DNA of 64,000 nucleotides from Sphingomonas sp. GTDB taxonomy: Bacteria > Pseudomonadota > Alphaproteobacteria > Sphingomonadales > Sphingomonadaceae. This document shows, in pieces, positions 19,069-28,037 of the stretch. The stretch's first letter is position 1. Every line of letters starts with the position of its first letter. Below the pieces are notes generated by a model that was given only the letters and a program-made list of their open reading frames with translations, was not told the origin of the DNA and made no database searches. A program made the position numbers and the translations under genes. The DNA is taken from contig JAFKLY010000009.1 in NCBI GenBank assembly GCA_017304655.1, positions 1-64,000 of the forward strand. The letters run 5' to 3'.

Positions 19069-19602
19069 ATGAAGACTGTGATTTTCGCAGCGATGACGGC
19101 TGCCCTTGTTGTGTCCACCCCGGCTCTTGCGCAGGATGCCTTCGTCGGCCCGCGCGCCGAGGCGATCGTCGGTTATGACGCCGTCAAGACCAACAGCAAC
19201 GGCTTCGGCACGCCGGACGGCGTCCTCTATGGCGTTGGCCTGGGCTATGACTTCGTTGCTGGTGGCGCCATCCTCGGCGTCGAGGCGGAACTGGCGGATT
19301 CCTCCGCGAAGCGCACCATCACGGGCGTCACGCTGGAAGCGGATCGCGACATCTATGTCGGCGCGCGCGCCGGCGTGCCTGTGGGCGACACGGCCCTGCT
19401 CTACGTCAAGGCTGGCTACACCAACGCCCGTATCGAAGCGGCCGGCTTCGGCGGCAGCAATGGCGACGGCGTTCGTCTGGGCACCGGCATTGAGTACAAG
19501 CTGGGCGGCAATCTCTTCCTGAAGGGCGAGTATCGCTACTCCAACTATCAGGACGACGTTGAGCGTCACCAGGTCGTCGGTGGCCTCGGCCTGCGCTTCT
19601 GA
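19069..19602 (+). CDS. Outer membrane beta-barrel protein
   Basis: 177 aa. A signal peptide (MKTVIFAAMTAALVVSTPALAQD, cleaved after ALA) precedes an eight-stranded barrel of the OmpA/Omp25 type, seen as alternating hydrophobic strands with glycines and tyrosines (VGYDAV, GVGLGYDFVAGG, VGARAGVP, YVKAGYTNA, FLKGEYRYSNY) and ending in the outer-membrane C-terminal Phe (GLGLRF). GC is lower in its leader than in its coding part. ATG at 19069 is preceded by GAGG. It is followed by a rho-independent terminator, so it is probably a monocistronic, well-expressed envelope gene. Confidence 0.92.
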   Translation: MKTVIFAAMTAALVVSTPALAQDAFVGPRAEAIVGYDAVKTNSNGFGTPDGVLYGVGLGYDFVAGGAILGVEAELADSSAKRTITGVTLEADRDIYVGARAGVPVGDTALLYVKAGYTNARIEAAGFGGSNGDGVRLGTGIEYKLGGNLFLKGEYRYSNYQDDVERHQVVGGLGLRF

Positions 19603-19629
19603 TCCTTCGGGGTTCGAGCAAACGAAGAA

Positions 19630-19660
19630 GGGCGGTCCCGTCGGGGCCGCCCTTTCCTTT
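19630..19660 (+). terminator. Rho-independent terminator of the outer membrane protein gene
   Basis: GGGCGG-T-CCC, loop GTCG, then GGG-CCGCCC, followed by TTTCCTTT. It starts 27 bases after the stop codon, and lies between this gene and the convergent rlmN. Confidence 0.85.
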
Positions 19661-19685
19661 CAGGCCCGCTTTCCGGGCGCAGCCG

Positions 19686-20948
19686 TCAGCCGAGCGCCGC
19701 CTGCTTTTCCTCTGCGAGCCGATCGAGCTCGGCGCGACTCTTCTTCTCGCTCGCCGACTTCAGCTGACCACAGGCCGCCATGATGTCCCGCCCGCGCGGC
19801 GTGCGCACCGGCGCAGAAATGCCGGCCTCGAACACGATGTCCGAGAAGCGCTTGATGCGCTCGGGCGTGGAGCACTCATAGGGCGCACCCGGCCAGGGAT
19901 TGAACGGGATCAGGTTCACCTTGGCAGGCAGGCGATATTGGCGGATGAGACGCACCAGTTCGCGTGCATCCTCGTCGCTGTCATTCTTGTCCTTCAGCAT
20001 CACATATTCGAAGGTGATGCGGCGAGCATTATTGGCGCCCGGATAATCAGCGCAGGCCTGAAGCAGGTCCTCGATCCCGAACTTGCGATTGATCGGCACG
20101 ATCTCGTCGCGCACATCCTTGGTCACGGCATGGAGCGAGACGGCGAGATTGACGCCGATTTCCTCGCCGGCCCGCGCCATCATCGGCACGACGCCACTGG
20201 TCGAGAGGGTGATGCGGCGCTTGGAGAGCGCCAGCCCGTCGCCGTCCATCACCACCTTGAGCGCGTCGCGGACATTATCGAAATTGTAGAGCGGCTCGCC
20301 CATGCCCATCATCACGATGTTGGTGAGCAGCCGGCCGTCGGTCGTATATTGCGGCGCGTCGTCATCCTCGTCCGCGTCGATTTCCACCGCCATGCTGCCG
20401 CGCGGCCACTCGCCCAGCGCGTCGCGCGCAAGCATGACCTGCCCCACAATCTCGCCCGGCGTCAGGTTGCGCACGAGGCGCATCGTGCCGGTGTGGCAGA
20501 AGCGGCAATTGAGCGTGCAGCCGACCTGGCTGGAAACGCACAGCGTGCCACGGTCCGCATCCGGGATGAACACCATCTCATAGTCCTGCCCGTCATCAGA
20601 GCGGAGCAGCCATTTGCGCGTGCCGTCGGATGAGACCTGCGCTTCCACGACATTGGGCCGCCCGATGACGAAGCGCTCGGCAAGCCAAGGGCGCTGCGTC
20701 TTGGCGATGTCGGTCATCGCATCGAAATCCGTGACGCCGCGATGATAGAGCCAGTGGAAGATTTGCTTGGCACGCAACTTGGCCTGCCGCTCATCGAGAC
20801 CGGCGGCGGTCAGTTCCGCCTTGATCTGGGGCCGGCTGAGGCCGACGAGATCCACCCGACCATCCTCGCGCGGCGTAATCGCGCGCGGAACGGGCACGGG
20901 GTCGATATGGCCGGGGATCGGCATCAGGGGCGTGGCAGCTTCGGGCAT
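19686..20948 (-). CDS. rlmN: Dual-specificity 23S rRNA/tRNA methyltransferase (radical SAM)
   Basis: Methylates C2 of adenine 2503 in 23S rRNA and A37 in tRNA. About 420 aa. The radical SAM cluster motif CX3CX2C is in [12 protein letters not shown]; other signatures are [35 protein letters not shown] and [10 protein letters not shown]. The methyl-carrier Cys pair is completed by one near the C-terminus (IMAACGQL). ATG at 20948 is preferred, since the 16 residues that an upstream start would add look non-conserved. Convergent with the outer membrane protein gene. Confidence 0.95.
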   Translation of the reverse strand: MPEAATPLMPIPGHIDPVPVPRAITPREDGRVDLVGLSRPQIKAELTAAGLDERQAKLRAKQIFHWLYHRGVTDFDAMTDIAKTQRPWLAERFVIGRPNVVEAQVSSDGTRKWLLRSDDGQDYEMVFIPDADRGTLCVSSQVGCTLNCRFCHTGTMRLVRNLTPGEIVGQVMLARDALGEWPRGSMAVEIDADEDDDAPQYTTDGRLLTNIVMMGMGEPLYNFDNVRDALKVVMDGDGLALSKRRITLSTSGVVPMMARAGEEIGVNLAVSLHAVTKDVRDEIVPINRKFGIEDLLQACADYPGANNARRITFEYVMLKDKNDSDEDARELVRLIRQYRLPAKVNLIPFNPWPGAPYECSTPERIKRFSDIVFEAGISAPVRTPRGRDIMAACGQLKSASEKKSRAELDRLAEEKQAALG

Positions 20949-21011
20949 GGGCGCGCATATAGTGGGGAGAGCGGCATTTATCCAGCCATCCCGCACCGGA
21001 CGGCCGCAACG

Positions 21012-22622
21012 CTATTTCGCGAACCGCCTGAAATAGCTGTTGTCGTTCCAGCGCGGCCGCTCTGGCATGTCGGCGATGCGCCGCGTGAGTGCGATCATAT
21101 AATCGTCGAGCTTCACGGCTTCGGCCTTCATCACCGGCTGGGCGAGATCGTCTTGCGGCGAATGGTAGAGATTGGCGCGCCACGCGGCTTCCACCTTCTC
21201 CTCCGGCGTGCCGAGCGCGAAGCCATATTTGAGGAACAGCGCCGGAATGCCCTGCCGGATGAAGCTATACTGGTCCGAGCGGGTGAACACGTTGCGGTCC
21301 GGCTTGGGATCGGGGACGACCGGTAGCCCCATGGTCGCAGCCACGGCTTTGGCCGCCGCGCCTAGCGTGCTTTCCTCATAGCCGATCGGTGTGACGCTGG
21401 TCAGCGGGAAGATGGGCAACGGCATGTCGAGATTGATGTCCGCTACCAGCGATGCGGCCGGTACGGTCGGCCGCCGCGCGAAGTAGCGCGAACCGAGCAG
21501 GCCCTTCTCCTCGGCTGTCACGATGGCGAGCAGGATGGAACGCTTGGGCCTCACGCGGTCGCGTGTAATGGCGCGGGCCACGTCGAGCAGGCTCGCGACG
21601 CCCACGGCATTGTCGAAAGCGCCGTTATAGATTCGGTCGCCCTTGATCGGTTCCCCTATGCCCAGCCCGTCGAGATGCGCCGAGAGAATGACATGCTCGC
21701 TGCGCAGCTTGCGGTCCCGGCCCGGAATGATGCCGACGATGTTCTTGCCATGGACCGCCTGGCTATGCGCCGTCACCGTCGCGGCGAAACGGACGGGCAG
21801 ATCGAAGCCTGGCAAGGGTTGCGAAGCGTCGGAGAGCGCCGCCAGTTCCGCAAAGCTGTGGCCCGAGCCAGCGAACAGCGCGTCCGCTCGTGTCGGAGAC
21901 AAGGTGGCGGCGAGGAACGGCACTGGCACGTCGCGCAGGCTGGCATCCGCAAAATACATGGAGGGTTGTGAGGAAATGCCGACCTGCCGTTCCCAGAGGA
22001 TTTCCACCTGCTTGGGCGTGGTAAGCGCGATGATGCCAAGGGCGCCGCGCTCGGCCAGCAGTTTGGCGCGGTCAGCGCGCGCATCGGACTTGAGTGCGCC
22101 CGAGATGTTGGCGGGGCCGCCGGAAAGGACGACGACGATCTTGCCCTTGACGTCCAGCCCCTTGAAATCGTCATGCCCCGCCTCAGGGATCGACAGACCA
22201 TAGCCCGCGAAGACGAGCGGCGCGTCGACGGTTTGCGGCATAGGGAAGCTTCCGCGGAAATAGATGTCTTGCGGGACAGCGAGCGGCACGTCGCCTGACG
22301 CGAACCTGAGGGTCGCGCGGCTCGCTGCGGCGTCGAACCGCTGTTCGATCAGCTCGACCGGTTGCCAGAAACCGGCTGTACCGGCAGGCTTGACGCCGAT
22401 CTTCTTGAGTTCGCCGACCACATAGTCCGCGGCACGATCAAAGCCGGGCGATCCGGTCAGCCGCCCTTCCATCCCGTCATTGGCCAGCGCCTCGACATGT
22501 GCCCACCAGGCAGCGACGCGGGCCGGCTCCGGTTCTGGCGGGCCGGCAAACGCCGGGCTAACAAGCAGCGCGACAGACAGCATCGACAGGGAACGGGCAA
22601 GGAAACGGGACTTGAAGACCAT
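21012..22622 (-). CDS. M28 family zinc peptidase, secreted
   Basis: About 536 aa. An N-terminal signal peptide (residues 1-27, SLSMLSVALLVSPAFA) is followed by a PA-domain insert (near GYGLSIPEAGHDDFKGLDVKGKIVVV) and the M28 aminopeptidase core. All five zinc ligands are visible: His in SAHLDGLG, bridging Asp in NGAFDNAVG, Glu pair in VTAEEKGLLG, Asp in ADINLDM, His in YHSPQDD. Likely a periplasmic aminopeptidase for peptides. I chose ATG at 22622; one at 22643 would add seven residues. The next gene upstream lies 105 bases away on the same strand. Confidence 0.92.
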   Translation of the reverse strand: MVFKSRFLARSLSMLSVALLVSPAFAGPPEPEPARVAAWWAHVEALANDGMEGRLTGSPGFDRAADYVVGELKKIGVKPAGTAGFWQPVELIEQRFDAAASRATLRFASGDVPLAVPQDIYFRGSFPMPQTVDAPLVFAGYGLSIPEAGHDDFKGLDVKGKIVVVLSGGPANISGALKSDARADRAKLLAERGALGIIALTTPKQVEILWERQVGISSQPSMYFADASLRDVPVPFLAATLSPTRADALFAGSGHSFAELAALSDASQPLPGFDLPVRFAATVTAHSQAVHGKNIVGIIPGRDRKLRSEHVILSAHLDGLGIGEPIKGDRIYNGAFDNAVGVASLLDVARAITRDRVRPKRSILLAIVTAEEKGLLGSRYFARRPTVPAASLVADINLDMPLPIFPLTSVTPIGYEESTLGAAAKAVAATMGLPVVPDPKPDRNVFTRSDQYSFIRQGIPALFLKYGFALGTPEEKVEAAWRANLYHSPQDDLAQPVMKAEAVKLDDYMIALTRRIADMPERPRWNDNSYFRRFAK

Positions 22623-22726
22623 GCGGGCAATCCATCGGAGCAAAGAGCGGGCAGACGCTCAGGCTGGATCTTCAGGTGCAGATTTGTCAAACCGGAAGAT
22701 GACGTATGCGGGTCGGCCTTACCCGT

Positions 22727-24013
22727 TCAATCGCCCAGGATCAGCGTCCCAAAGAAGATCAGCGTTGCGGCAGCCATTACCAGCGTTGCGCCCCAACCGA
22801 GGAGTGTTGCCCGTCGACCAAGCGTCAGCCGCCCCATGGCGCGCGGGTTCCGCACGATGAGCATCATTACCGCCATGAGCGGTGCGGCAAGGATGCCATT
22901 GACCACCGCTGCCCAATAAAGCGCCCGGGCTGGATCGATACCAATCGGCCCCAACGCCATGCCGAAGAAGGTCGTAGCAGCGATCACGCCGTAGAAGAGC
23001 GGCGCCTGCATAGGCTTGGCGTCCAGGCTGCCGGTCTTACCGACCATTTCCGTCACGGCATAAGCCGCCGATCCGGCGAGCACCGGAACAGCGAGCAGGC
23101 CCGTACCAATGATGCCGATGGCGAACAGGGCGAAGGCCAGATCGCCGGACAGGGGCCGCAAGGCCTCAGCGGCTTGGGCCGATGTCTCGATATCGCGAAT
23201 CCCGTTTGCGTGGAGCGTAGCAGCCGCCGCGAAGACGATCGCAAGCGAGACGAGCGTGCTGAATGCCATGCCGGTCAGAGTATCGATGCGGATGCGCCGC
23301 AGCTCCGGCCCAGCCTCGCGCGGGGTGATGCAGAGCGGCTTGGCATGGCGGCGATGCTGCTCCTCAATCTCTTGCCCAGCCTGCCAGAAGAAGAGATAGG
23401 GACTGATGGTCGTGCCCAGGATCGCCACAAGACCGGTGGCATAAGCGAGCGTCCAGCCAATTTCGGGCACCACCAGCGAACGCAGCGCCACGCCCCAGGG
23501 CACATGCGAGACAAGGACCACCGCGACGTAGCTGAACAGCGATAGCGTCGTCCATTTGAGGATCGCCGCATAACGCGGATAACTAACCCAGATCTCTAGT
23601 CCGACGCAAAGCACGCCCAGCAGCAAGGTATAGAGGCCGGCATTGCCGCCAGCGAGCAATGCCACTGCCGCCCCCATCGCTGCCAAATCGGCCCCGAGAT
23701 TGACGATGTTGGCGATAAGCAGCAGCGCCACCATCCCCACCAGCAGCGGCCGAGGGTAATGACGACGCAGATTACGGGCGATACCGCCGCCCGTCACGCG
23801 ACCGATCTGCGCAGCCACTTCCTGAATGGCGACCATCAAGGGAAAGCTGAGCACGAAGGTCCAGGCGAGGCCATAGCCGAATTCGGCGCCGATCTGGCTG
23901 TGCGTGCCGATGCCGCTTGGATCGTCATCGGCGGCGCCGGTGATGAGCCCGGGGCCCAGCGTGCGCAGGAAACCGCGCTTTGCGGCCTCTTCGGGAGCGG
24001 CAGCCTCCTGCAT
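22727..24013 (-). CDS. Nramp (SLC11) family metal transporter, non-canonical metal site
   Basis: 428 aa with about 11 hydrophobic helices of the LeuT fold. The family signature appears as DDDPSGIG at residues 29-36 (helix 1), in place of canonical DPGN, and as ILGTTISPYLFFWQAGQ (helix 6), in place of the MPHN region that supplies the metal-binding methionine. It therefore falls in an outlying SLC11 branch, for which metal specificity is uncertain. ATG at 24013 overlaps the racemase stop by one base (TGATG), so it is coupled to the racemase gene. Nothing nearby indicates regulation by metal. Confidence 0.85.
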   Translation of the reverse strand: MQEAAAPEEAAKRGFLRTLGPGLITGAADDDPSGIGTHSQIGAEFGYGLAWTFVLSFPLMVAIQEVAAQIGRVTGGGIARNLRRHYPRPLLVGMVALLLIANIVNLGADLAAMGAAVALLAGGNAGLYTLLLGVLCVGLEIWVSYPRYAAILKWTTLSLFSYVAVVLVSHVPWGVALRSLVVPEIGWTLAYATGLVAILGTTISPYLFFWQAGQEIEEQHRRHAKPLCITPREAGPELRRIRIDTLTGMAFSTLVSLAIVFAAAATLHANGIRDIETSAQAAEALRPLSGDLAFALFAIGIIGTGLLAVPVLAGSAAYAVTEMVGKTGSLDAKPMQAPLFYGVIAATTFFGMALGPIGIDPARALYWAAVVNGILAAPLMAVMMLIVRNPRAMGRLTLGRRATLLGWGATLVMAAATLIFFGTLILGD

Positions 24014-24711
24014 CAGCGCAGGTCACCCAACGCGGCATCGACAGCGGCCTGCGCATGCAGGACAGTCGTGTCGAGCAAGGGAACCAGCGCGTCGTCAGGG
24101 CGGACGAGCAGACCGATTTCCGTGCAGGCGAGGACGATCGCGTCCGCGCCATCGCCTGCGAGCTGTTCCATAATGCCCTTATAAGTCGTGCGCGAGGTGT
24201 CCTCGATCCGCCCGACGACCAGTTCCTCGTAAATGATGCGATGGACTTCGGCCCGGTCTGGTTCCTCGGGCACCAGCACGTCGATACCGGCCGCTTCCAA
24301 CCGTTCGCGGTAGAAGCTCTGCTCCATCGTGTAGCGCGTGCCGAGCAGGCCGATGCTCTGGATCTCCAGATCCGCCAGAGCCGCCTCCAGCGGATCGGCG
24401 ATGTGCAACAGGGGGACATCCACTGCATCCTCAATGGCGTCTGCACAGCGATGCATGGTGTTGGTGCAAAGCAGCAGGAAGTCCGCGCCCGCCGCTTCGA
24501 CGTCCTGCGCGGCCTGCGCCATCATGGCATCGAGACCTACCCAATCGCCGCCGCGCTGCAATGCCTCGACCGGCGCGAAATCCACGGAGCGCAGCACCAG
24601 ATCGGCCGAGGCGTGCCCACCCAGGCGCGCCCGCACTGCCTGGTTGATCAGCCGGTAATAGAGCGCGGTGCTTTCCCAGCTCATGCCGCCGATGAGTCCG
24701 ATCCGCTTCAT
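24013..24711 (-). CDS. Aspartate/glutamate racemase family protein
   Basis: 232 aa, cofactor-independent racemase with paired cysteines: Cys in LLLCTNTMHR near residue 80 and Cys in IVLACTEIGLL near residue 190, the expected catalytic pair. GLIGGMSWEST near the N-terminus is the YgeA/aspartate racemase signature. ATG at 24711 overlaps the stop codon of the upstream gene in an ATGA arrangement. D-Asp or D-Glu supply is possible; YgeA-type enzymes have broad substrate range. It sits in a three-gene run with the secreted protein upstream and the Nramp transporter downstream. Confidence 0.9.
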   Translation of the reverse strand: MKRIGLIGGMSWESTALYYRLINQAVRARLGGHASADLVLRSVDFAPVEALQRGGDWVGLDAMMAQAAQDVEAAGADFLLLCTNTMHRCADAIEDAVDVPLLHIADPLEAALADLEIQSIGLLGTRYTMEQSFYRERLEAAGIDVLVPEEPDRAEVHRIIYEELVVGRIEDTSRTTYKGIMEQLAGDGADAIVLACTEIGLLVRPDDALVPLLDTTVLHAQAAVDAALGDLR

Positions 24712-25223
24712 TTGATCCTCGCACATCCGAGCGCCGCCGCGTCGATCGCGGTGGCAGCACCACGCAAGTCATAGCGATCCGTAAACCGACCACCTGCCCT
24801 GGCCCGGCCCGAAATGGCCATGCTTTGTCCCGAGCGGATGGCCGCAATGATTGCAGCATCGGCGCGCCGGTCTCCGGCCCAGACATCGGCGCCACCGCCA
24901 TTCAGGATGAAGCGCTGCTCTCCGACGGTCAGCGTTGCGCCATTTCCTGGAGCAAGCGCATGACTGAGGCGAACCGCGAATTGTCCGCGCAAGCCCTGCC
25001 TGGGCCAATAGCCAACCGCCGCAAACGGGCGCCAGGGGGACGACTCCCATCCGCCGGCCAAAGGCTGGGCAATCGCGAAGCAGCGCCCCTGTTGCGCATC
25101 GCGGAAGGCGCCCCAGCGCTGAAAAACGCCCAGCACGTCGCGCGCCGAGGCCGGCCATGAGAGGACCGCGAAGGCACTCAGCAGCAGGAGTGGGAAAAGG
25201 CGCGCCGGGAGGATTGGCTTCAT
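24708..25223 (-). CDS. Secreted protein of unknown function, possibly IalB-like
   Basis: 171 aa. Signal peptide at residues 1-28 (LFPLLLLSAFAVLSWPASA). The mature part has a beta-rich pattern (WGAFRDAQQGRCFAIAQP, VGYWPRQG, TLTVGEQRFIL) and two cysteines, one near each end, that could form a disulfide; this resembles the IalB/invasion-associated fold but the similarity is weak. It overlaps the racemase start by four bases, so the genes are coupled. ATG at 25223 has GGAGG 9 bases upstream. Divergent from dnaN. Confidence 0.6.
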   Translation of the reverse strand: MKPILPARLFPLLLLSAFAVLSWPASARDVLGVFQRWGAFRDAQQGRCFAIAQPLAGGWESSPWRPFAAVGYWPRQGLRGQFAVRLSHALAPGNGATLTVGEQRFILNGGGADVWAGDRRADAAIIAAIRSGQSMAISGRARAGGRFTDRYDLRGAATAIDAAALGCARIK

Positions 25224-25397
25224 CTCCGCCGGATGAAGCGCAAACCGTCCCGACTGGCAAGAGGCGAAGGGCACGGTGCGGGTTTTTCGGCCTGCTCTCT
25301 TGCCCCCTGCTGCGTTTTCGATAAGGAATGTGGCTTCATGCGTGGGCGATCTGCCCCGATTCCAGCAAAACGGTCTAAAGAAACGGAAATCAGAGGG

Positions 25398-26510
25398 ATG
25401 AAGGCCACCATTGAACGTGCGACGCTGCTCAAGAGCCTGGGCCATGTCCAGTCTGTCGTCGAGCGCCGCAACACCATCCCGATTCTGTCCAACGTGCTGA
25501 TCGATGCGACGGCGGACGGCGCCATCCGGCTCATGGCCACCGATCTCGACCTGCAGATCGTCGAGAATGTCCAGGCGCAGGTAGACCAGCCGGGTGCCAC
25601 CACGGTTTCAGCGCACACCCTCTTCGACATCGCACGAAAGCTTCCCGAGGGGAGCCAGGTGCGCCTCGAAGCGGCGGACGGCAAGATGCTGATCCAGGCC
25701 GGCCGGGCGCGCTTCAACCTGCAAACGCTGCCGCGTGACGATTTCCCGATCATTGCCGAAGGTGCCCTGCCGACCAGCTTCGAGCTGCCGGCCGCCGCAC
25801 TTGTGCAGATCATCGACAAGACGCGCTTCGCTATCTCCACCGAGGAGACGCGCTATTATCTGAACGGTATCTTCCTGCACGTCGCCGAGGACCCGGCACC
25901 GGTGCTGAAGGCCGCCGCGACCGACGGCCATCGCCTCGCCCGCGTCACCGTGCCCCGGCCGGACGGCGCGGAAGGCATGCCGGACATCATCATCCCCCGG
26001 AAATGCATCGCCGAACTGCGCAAGCTGCTCGACGAGGTGGACGGCAGCGTTCGCATCGACCTCTCGCCCACCAAGATCCGCTTCGATCTGGGTAATGCCG
26101 TGCTCACCAGCAAGCTGATCGACGGCACCTTCCCTGATTACAGTCGCGTCATCCCGACCGGGAACGACAAGCTGCTCAAGATCGATCCGCGCAGCTTCGA
26201 GGAAGGCGTGGACCGTGTCGCGACCATCGCAACGGAGAAGACCCGCGCGGTCAAGATGGCGCTGGAGAAGGACAAGATCACGCTCTCCGTCACCAGCCCG
26301 GAGAACGGCACTGCCGCCGAGGAAGTACCCGGCGACTATGACGCCGCGCCGATCGAGATCGGCTTCAACGCGCGTTATCTGCTCGACATTCTCGGCCAGA
26401 TTGACGGCGATTCGGTGGAGGTGCACCTTGCCGATGCCGCCGCGCCGACGCTGATCCGTGAAGGCGAGAAGGCACCGGCGCTTTACGTGCTGATGCCCAT
26501 GCGGGTTTGA
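25398..26510 (+). CDS. dnaN: DNA polymerase III beta subunit (sliding clamp)
   Basis: 370 aa, usual clamp length. The three clamp domains are recognisable: MKATIERATLLKSLGHVQSV at the start, the ERRNTIPILSNV loop, GFNARYLLDILGQIDGD in domain III and the C-terminal ALYVLMPMRV that ends the hydrophobic partner-binding cleft. ATG at 25398 follows AGAGGG closely. dnaA and recF are not adjacent: recF is 20 kb away, as in many alphaproteobacteria. Divergent from the secreted protein gene. Confidence 0.97.
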   Translation: MKATIERATLLKSLGHVQSVVERRNTIPILSNVLIDATADGAIRLMATDLDLQIVENVQAQVDQPGATTVSAHTLFDIARKLPEGSQVRLEAADGKMLIQAGRARFNLQTLPRDDFPIIAEGALPTSFELPAAALVQIIDKTRFAISTEETRYYLNGIFLHVAEDPAPVLKAAATDGHRLARVTVPRPDGAEGMPDIIIPRKCIAELRKLLDEVDGSVRIDLSPTKIRFDLGNAVLTSKLIDGTFPDYSRVIPTGNDKLLKIDPRSFEEGVDRVATIATEKTRAVKMALEKDKITLSVTSPENGTAAEEVPGDYDAAPIEIGFNARYLLDILGQIDGDSVEVHLADAAAPTLIREGEKAPALYVLMPMRV

Positions 26511-26548
26511 CGCTCCACGCTGGATGCTGATCCACCGCGAGCCGCCGT

Positions 26549-27847
26549 TCAGATCCGGCTCGCGGCCACCATGTCCTCCACACGGACGAACTTCTCGCGC
26601 GGCGCACCGGCGCGGGCGCGCTCGATCTCGGCAAGGTCGATCTTCTGCCAGTCGCGGAATGTCACGATGTCGAGACCGCGCGTCGAGATCAGCGCATCGA
26701 GGCCGGCGCGGCCCTGCTTGCCGGAGGGCACAGGCTGGTCCGCCGCCATTTCCTCTGCGATCATAAAACCGTCCGGCTTGTTCGTGCCGATCGTTCCGGT
26801 CGGGCCACGCCGCGCCCAGCCCACACAATAGAGACCCGGCATGATCCGGCCCTCGACATTGGCGAAGCGGCCGCGCCGCTCGTCATAGGGCACGTCCGGA
26901 ATAGGCGGCGTGCGATAGCCGATGCAGCTAATGATGAGATTGGCCGGCACGGCATAGGTCTCGCCCGTCCCCACCGCATCACCATTGGCGCCAAGCTGCG
27001 TGCGCTGAAGGACAAGGCGCTCGGCACGGCCGTCACCTTCAATCCGCACCGATTGGGCAAAGAAATCGAAGCGGATCGGTACGGCCTTCTCGGCATGGTC
27101 CTGTGCAAACTCTCGCAGCAGCGCGACAGACTTGCGCTGGCCCGGCTCCAGCACCTCGTCGCTTGCCGGCGGCGGCAGGTCGGCCGGATCGACATGCGCG
27201 GAGGCGCGTTCCAGCCGGCCCAGCTCGCCAAGCTCCTTGGGCGTCATCGCGATCTGCTGTGGCCCGCGCCGCCCGAGGATGGTGATGGAGCGCGGCTGCG
27301 ACGCCGCCAGCAGATCCCGCGCATGATTGACGATATCGCTCCCCGCGAATTCGGCGGCGCTCTTCGCAAGAATACGCGCACAATCGAGCGCGACATTGCC
27401 ATTGCCGATGATCGCGATAGCGCGTCCGTCAACAGCCACCGCCAGATCGGCATAGTCGGGATGCCCGTTATACCAGCCGACAAAGGCGGCGCTGCCGATC
27501 ACCCCCGGCAAATGCTCGCCCGGCACACCCAGCGGCTGATCGGAGGGTGCACCCGTCGCCAGCACCACAGCGTCATACAGGGCGAGAAGCTCCGGAATGC
27601 TCACATCGCGGCCGATGGCGAGCTTGCCGACAAAGCGCACATTGTCGCTGAGCGCCACGGCTTCATAGCGACGCGCGACGGCCTTGATCGACTGGTGATC
27701 GGGCGCCACGCCGGTGCGAATGAGGCCAAAGGGCACCGGCAGCCGATCGATGATATCGATCCGCACATCGTCACCGAACTGCTTCTGGCAAGCTTCCGCC
27801 GTGTAATAGCCCGCAGGACCGGAACCGATGATCGCAATATGGCGCAT
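26549..27847 (-). CDS. FprA-like ferredoxin-NADP+ reductase (FAD)
   Basis: 432 aa, adrenodoxin-reductase/FprA type. FAD-binding IGSGPAGYYTAE is at residues 6-17, the DHQSIKAVARRYEA segment follows, and NADP-binding IIGNGNVALDCARIL is near residue 150. GWARRGPTGTIGTNKPDG is the C-terminal FAD/NADP signature. It probably passes electrons from NADPH to a ferredoxin that serves a cytochrome P450 or biosynthetic enzyme. ATG at 27847; an extension to 27982 has no good start. It converges on dnaN, and the 190 bases before the next start on the plus strand contain no gene. Confidence 0.92.
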   Translation of the reverse strand: MRHIAIIGSGPAGYYTAEACQKQFGDDVRIDIIDRLPVPFGLIRTGVAPDHQSIKAVARRYEAVALSDNVRFVGKLAIGRDVSIPELLALYDAVVLATGAPSDQPLGVPGEHLPGVIGSAAFVGWYNGHPDYADLAVAVDGRAIAIIGNGNVALDCARILAKSAAEFAGSDIVNHARDLLAASQPRSITILGRRGPQQIAMTPKELGELGRLERASAHVDPADLPPPASDEVLEPGQRKSVALLREFAQDHAEKAVPIRFDFFAQSVRIEGDGRAERLVLQRTQLGANGDAVGTGETYAVPANLIISCIGYRTPPIPDVPYDERRGRFANVEGRIMPGLYCVGWARRGPTGTIGTNKPDGFMIAEEMAADQPVPSGKQGRAGLDALISTRGLDIVTFRDWQKIDLAEIERARAGAPREKFVRVEDMVAASRI

Positions 27848-28037
27848 GATGGCCTCTCCGACAGTCCACCCATCAGCGGCGGAGCTTCGCGGCCAGCCTA
27901 GCCTTCCGGCCGGTTGGCGCAAGGCTGCAATTGGCACGCCCCATCGATAAGCAGAGCGGGCCGAAACAGAGAAAATTCTCAATCATCTGAAGGCCTCGCT
28001 AACCTTTCTGCAACGGGTCTCGTGGCATCCGCGCAGC

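Noticed and set aside
25398-26510. Replication origin next to dnaN
   Set aside because: No DnaA-box cluster or AT-rich unwinding region is seen near dnaN. The only box pair is at 18940, 6 kb away, and dnaN alone does not mark an origin in alphaproteobacteria.
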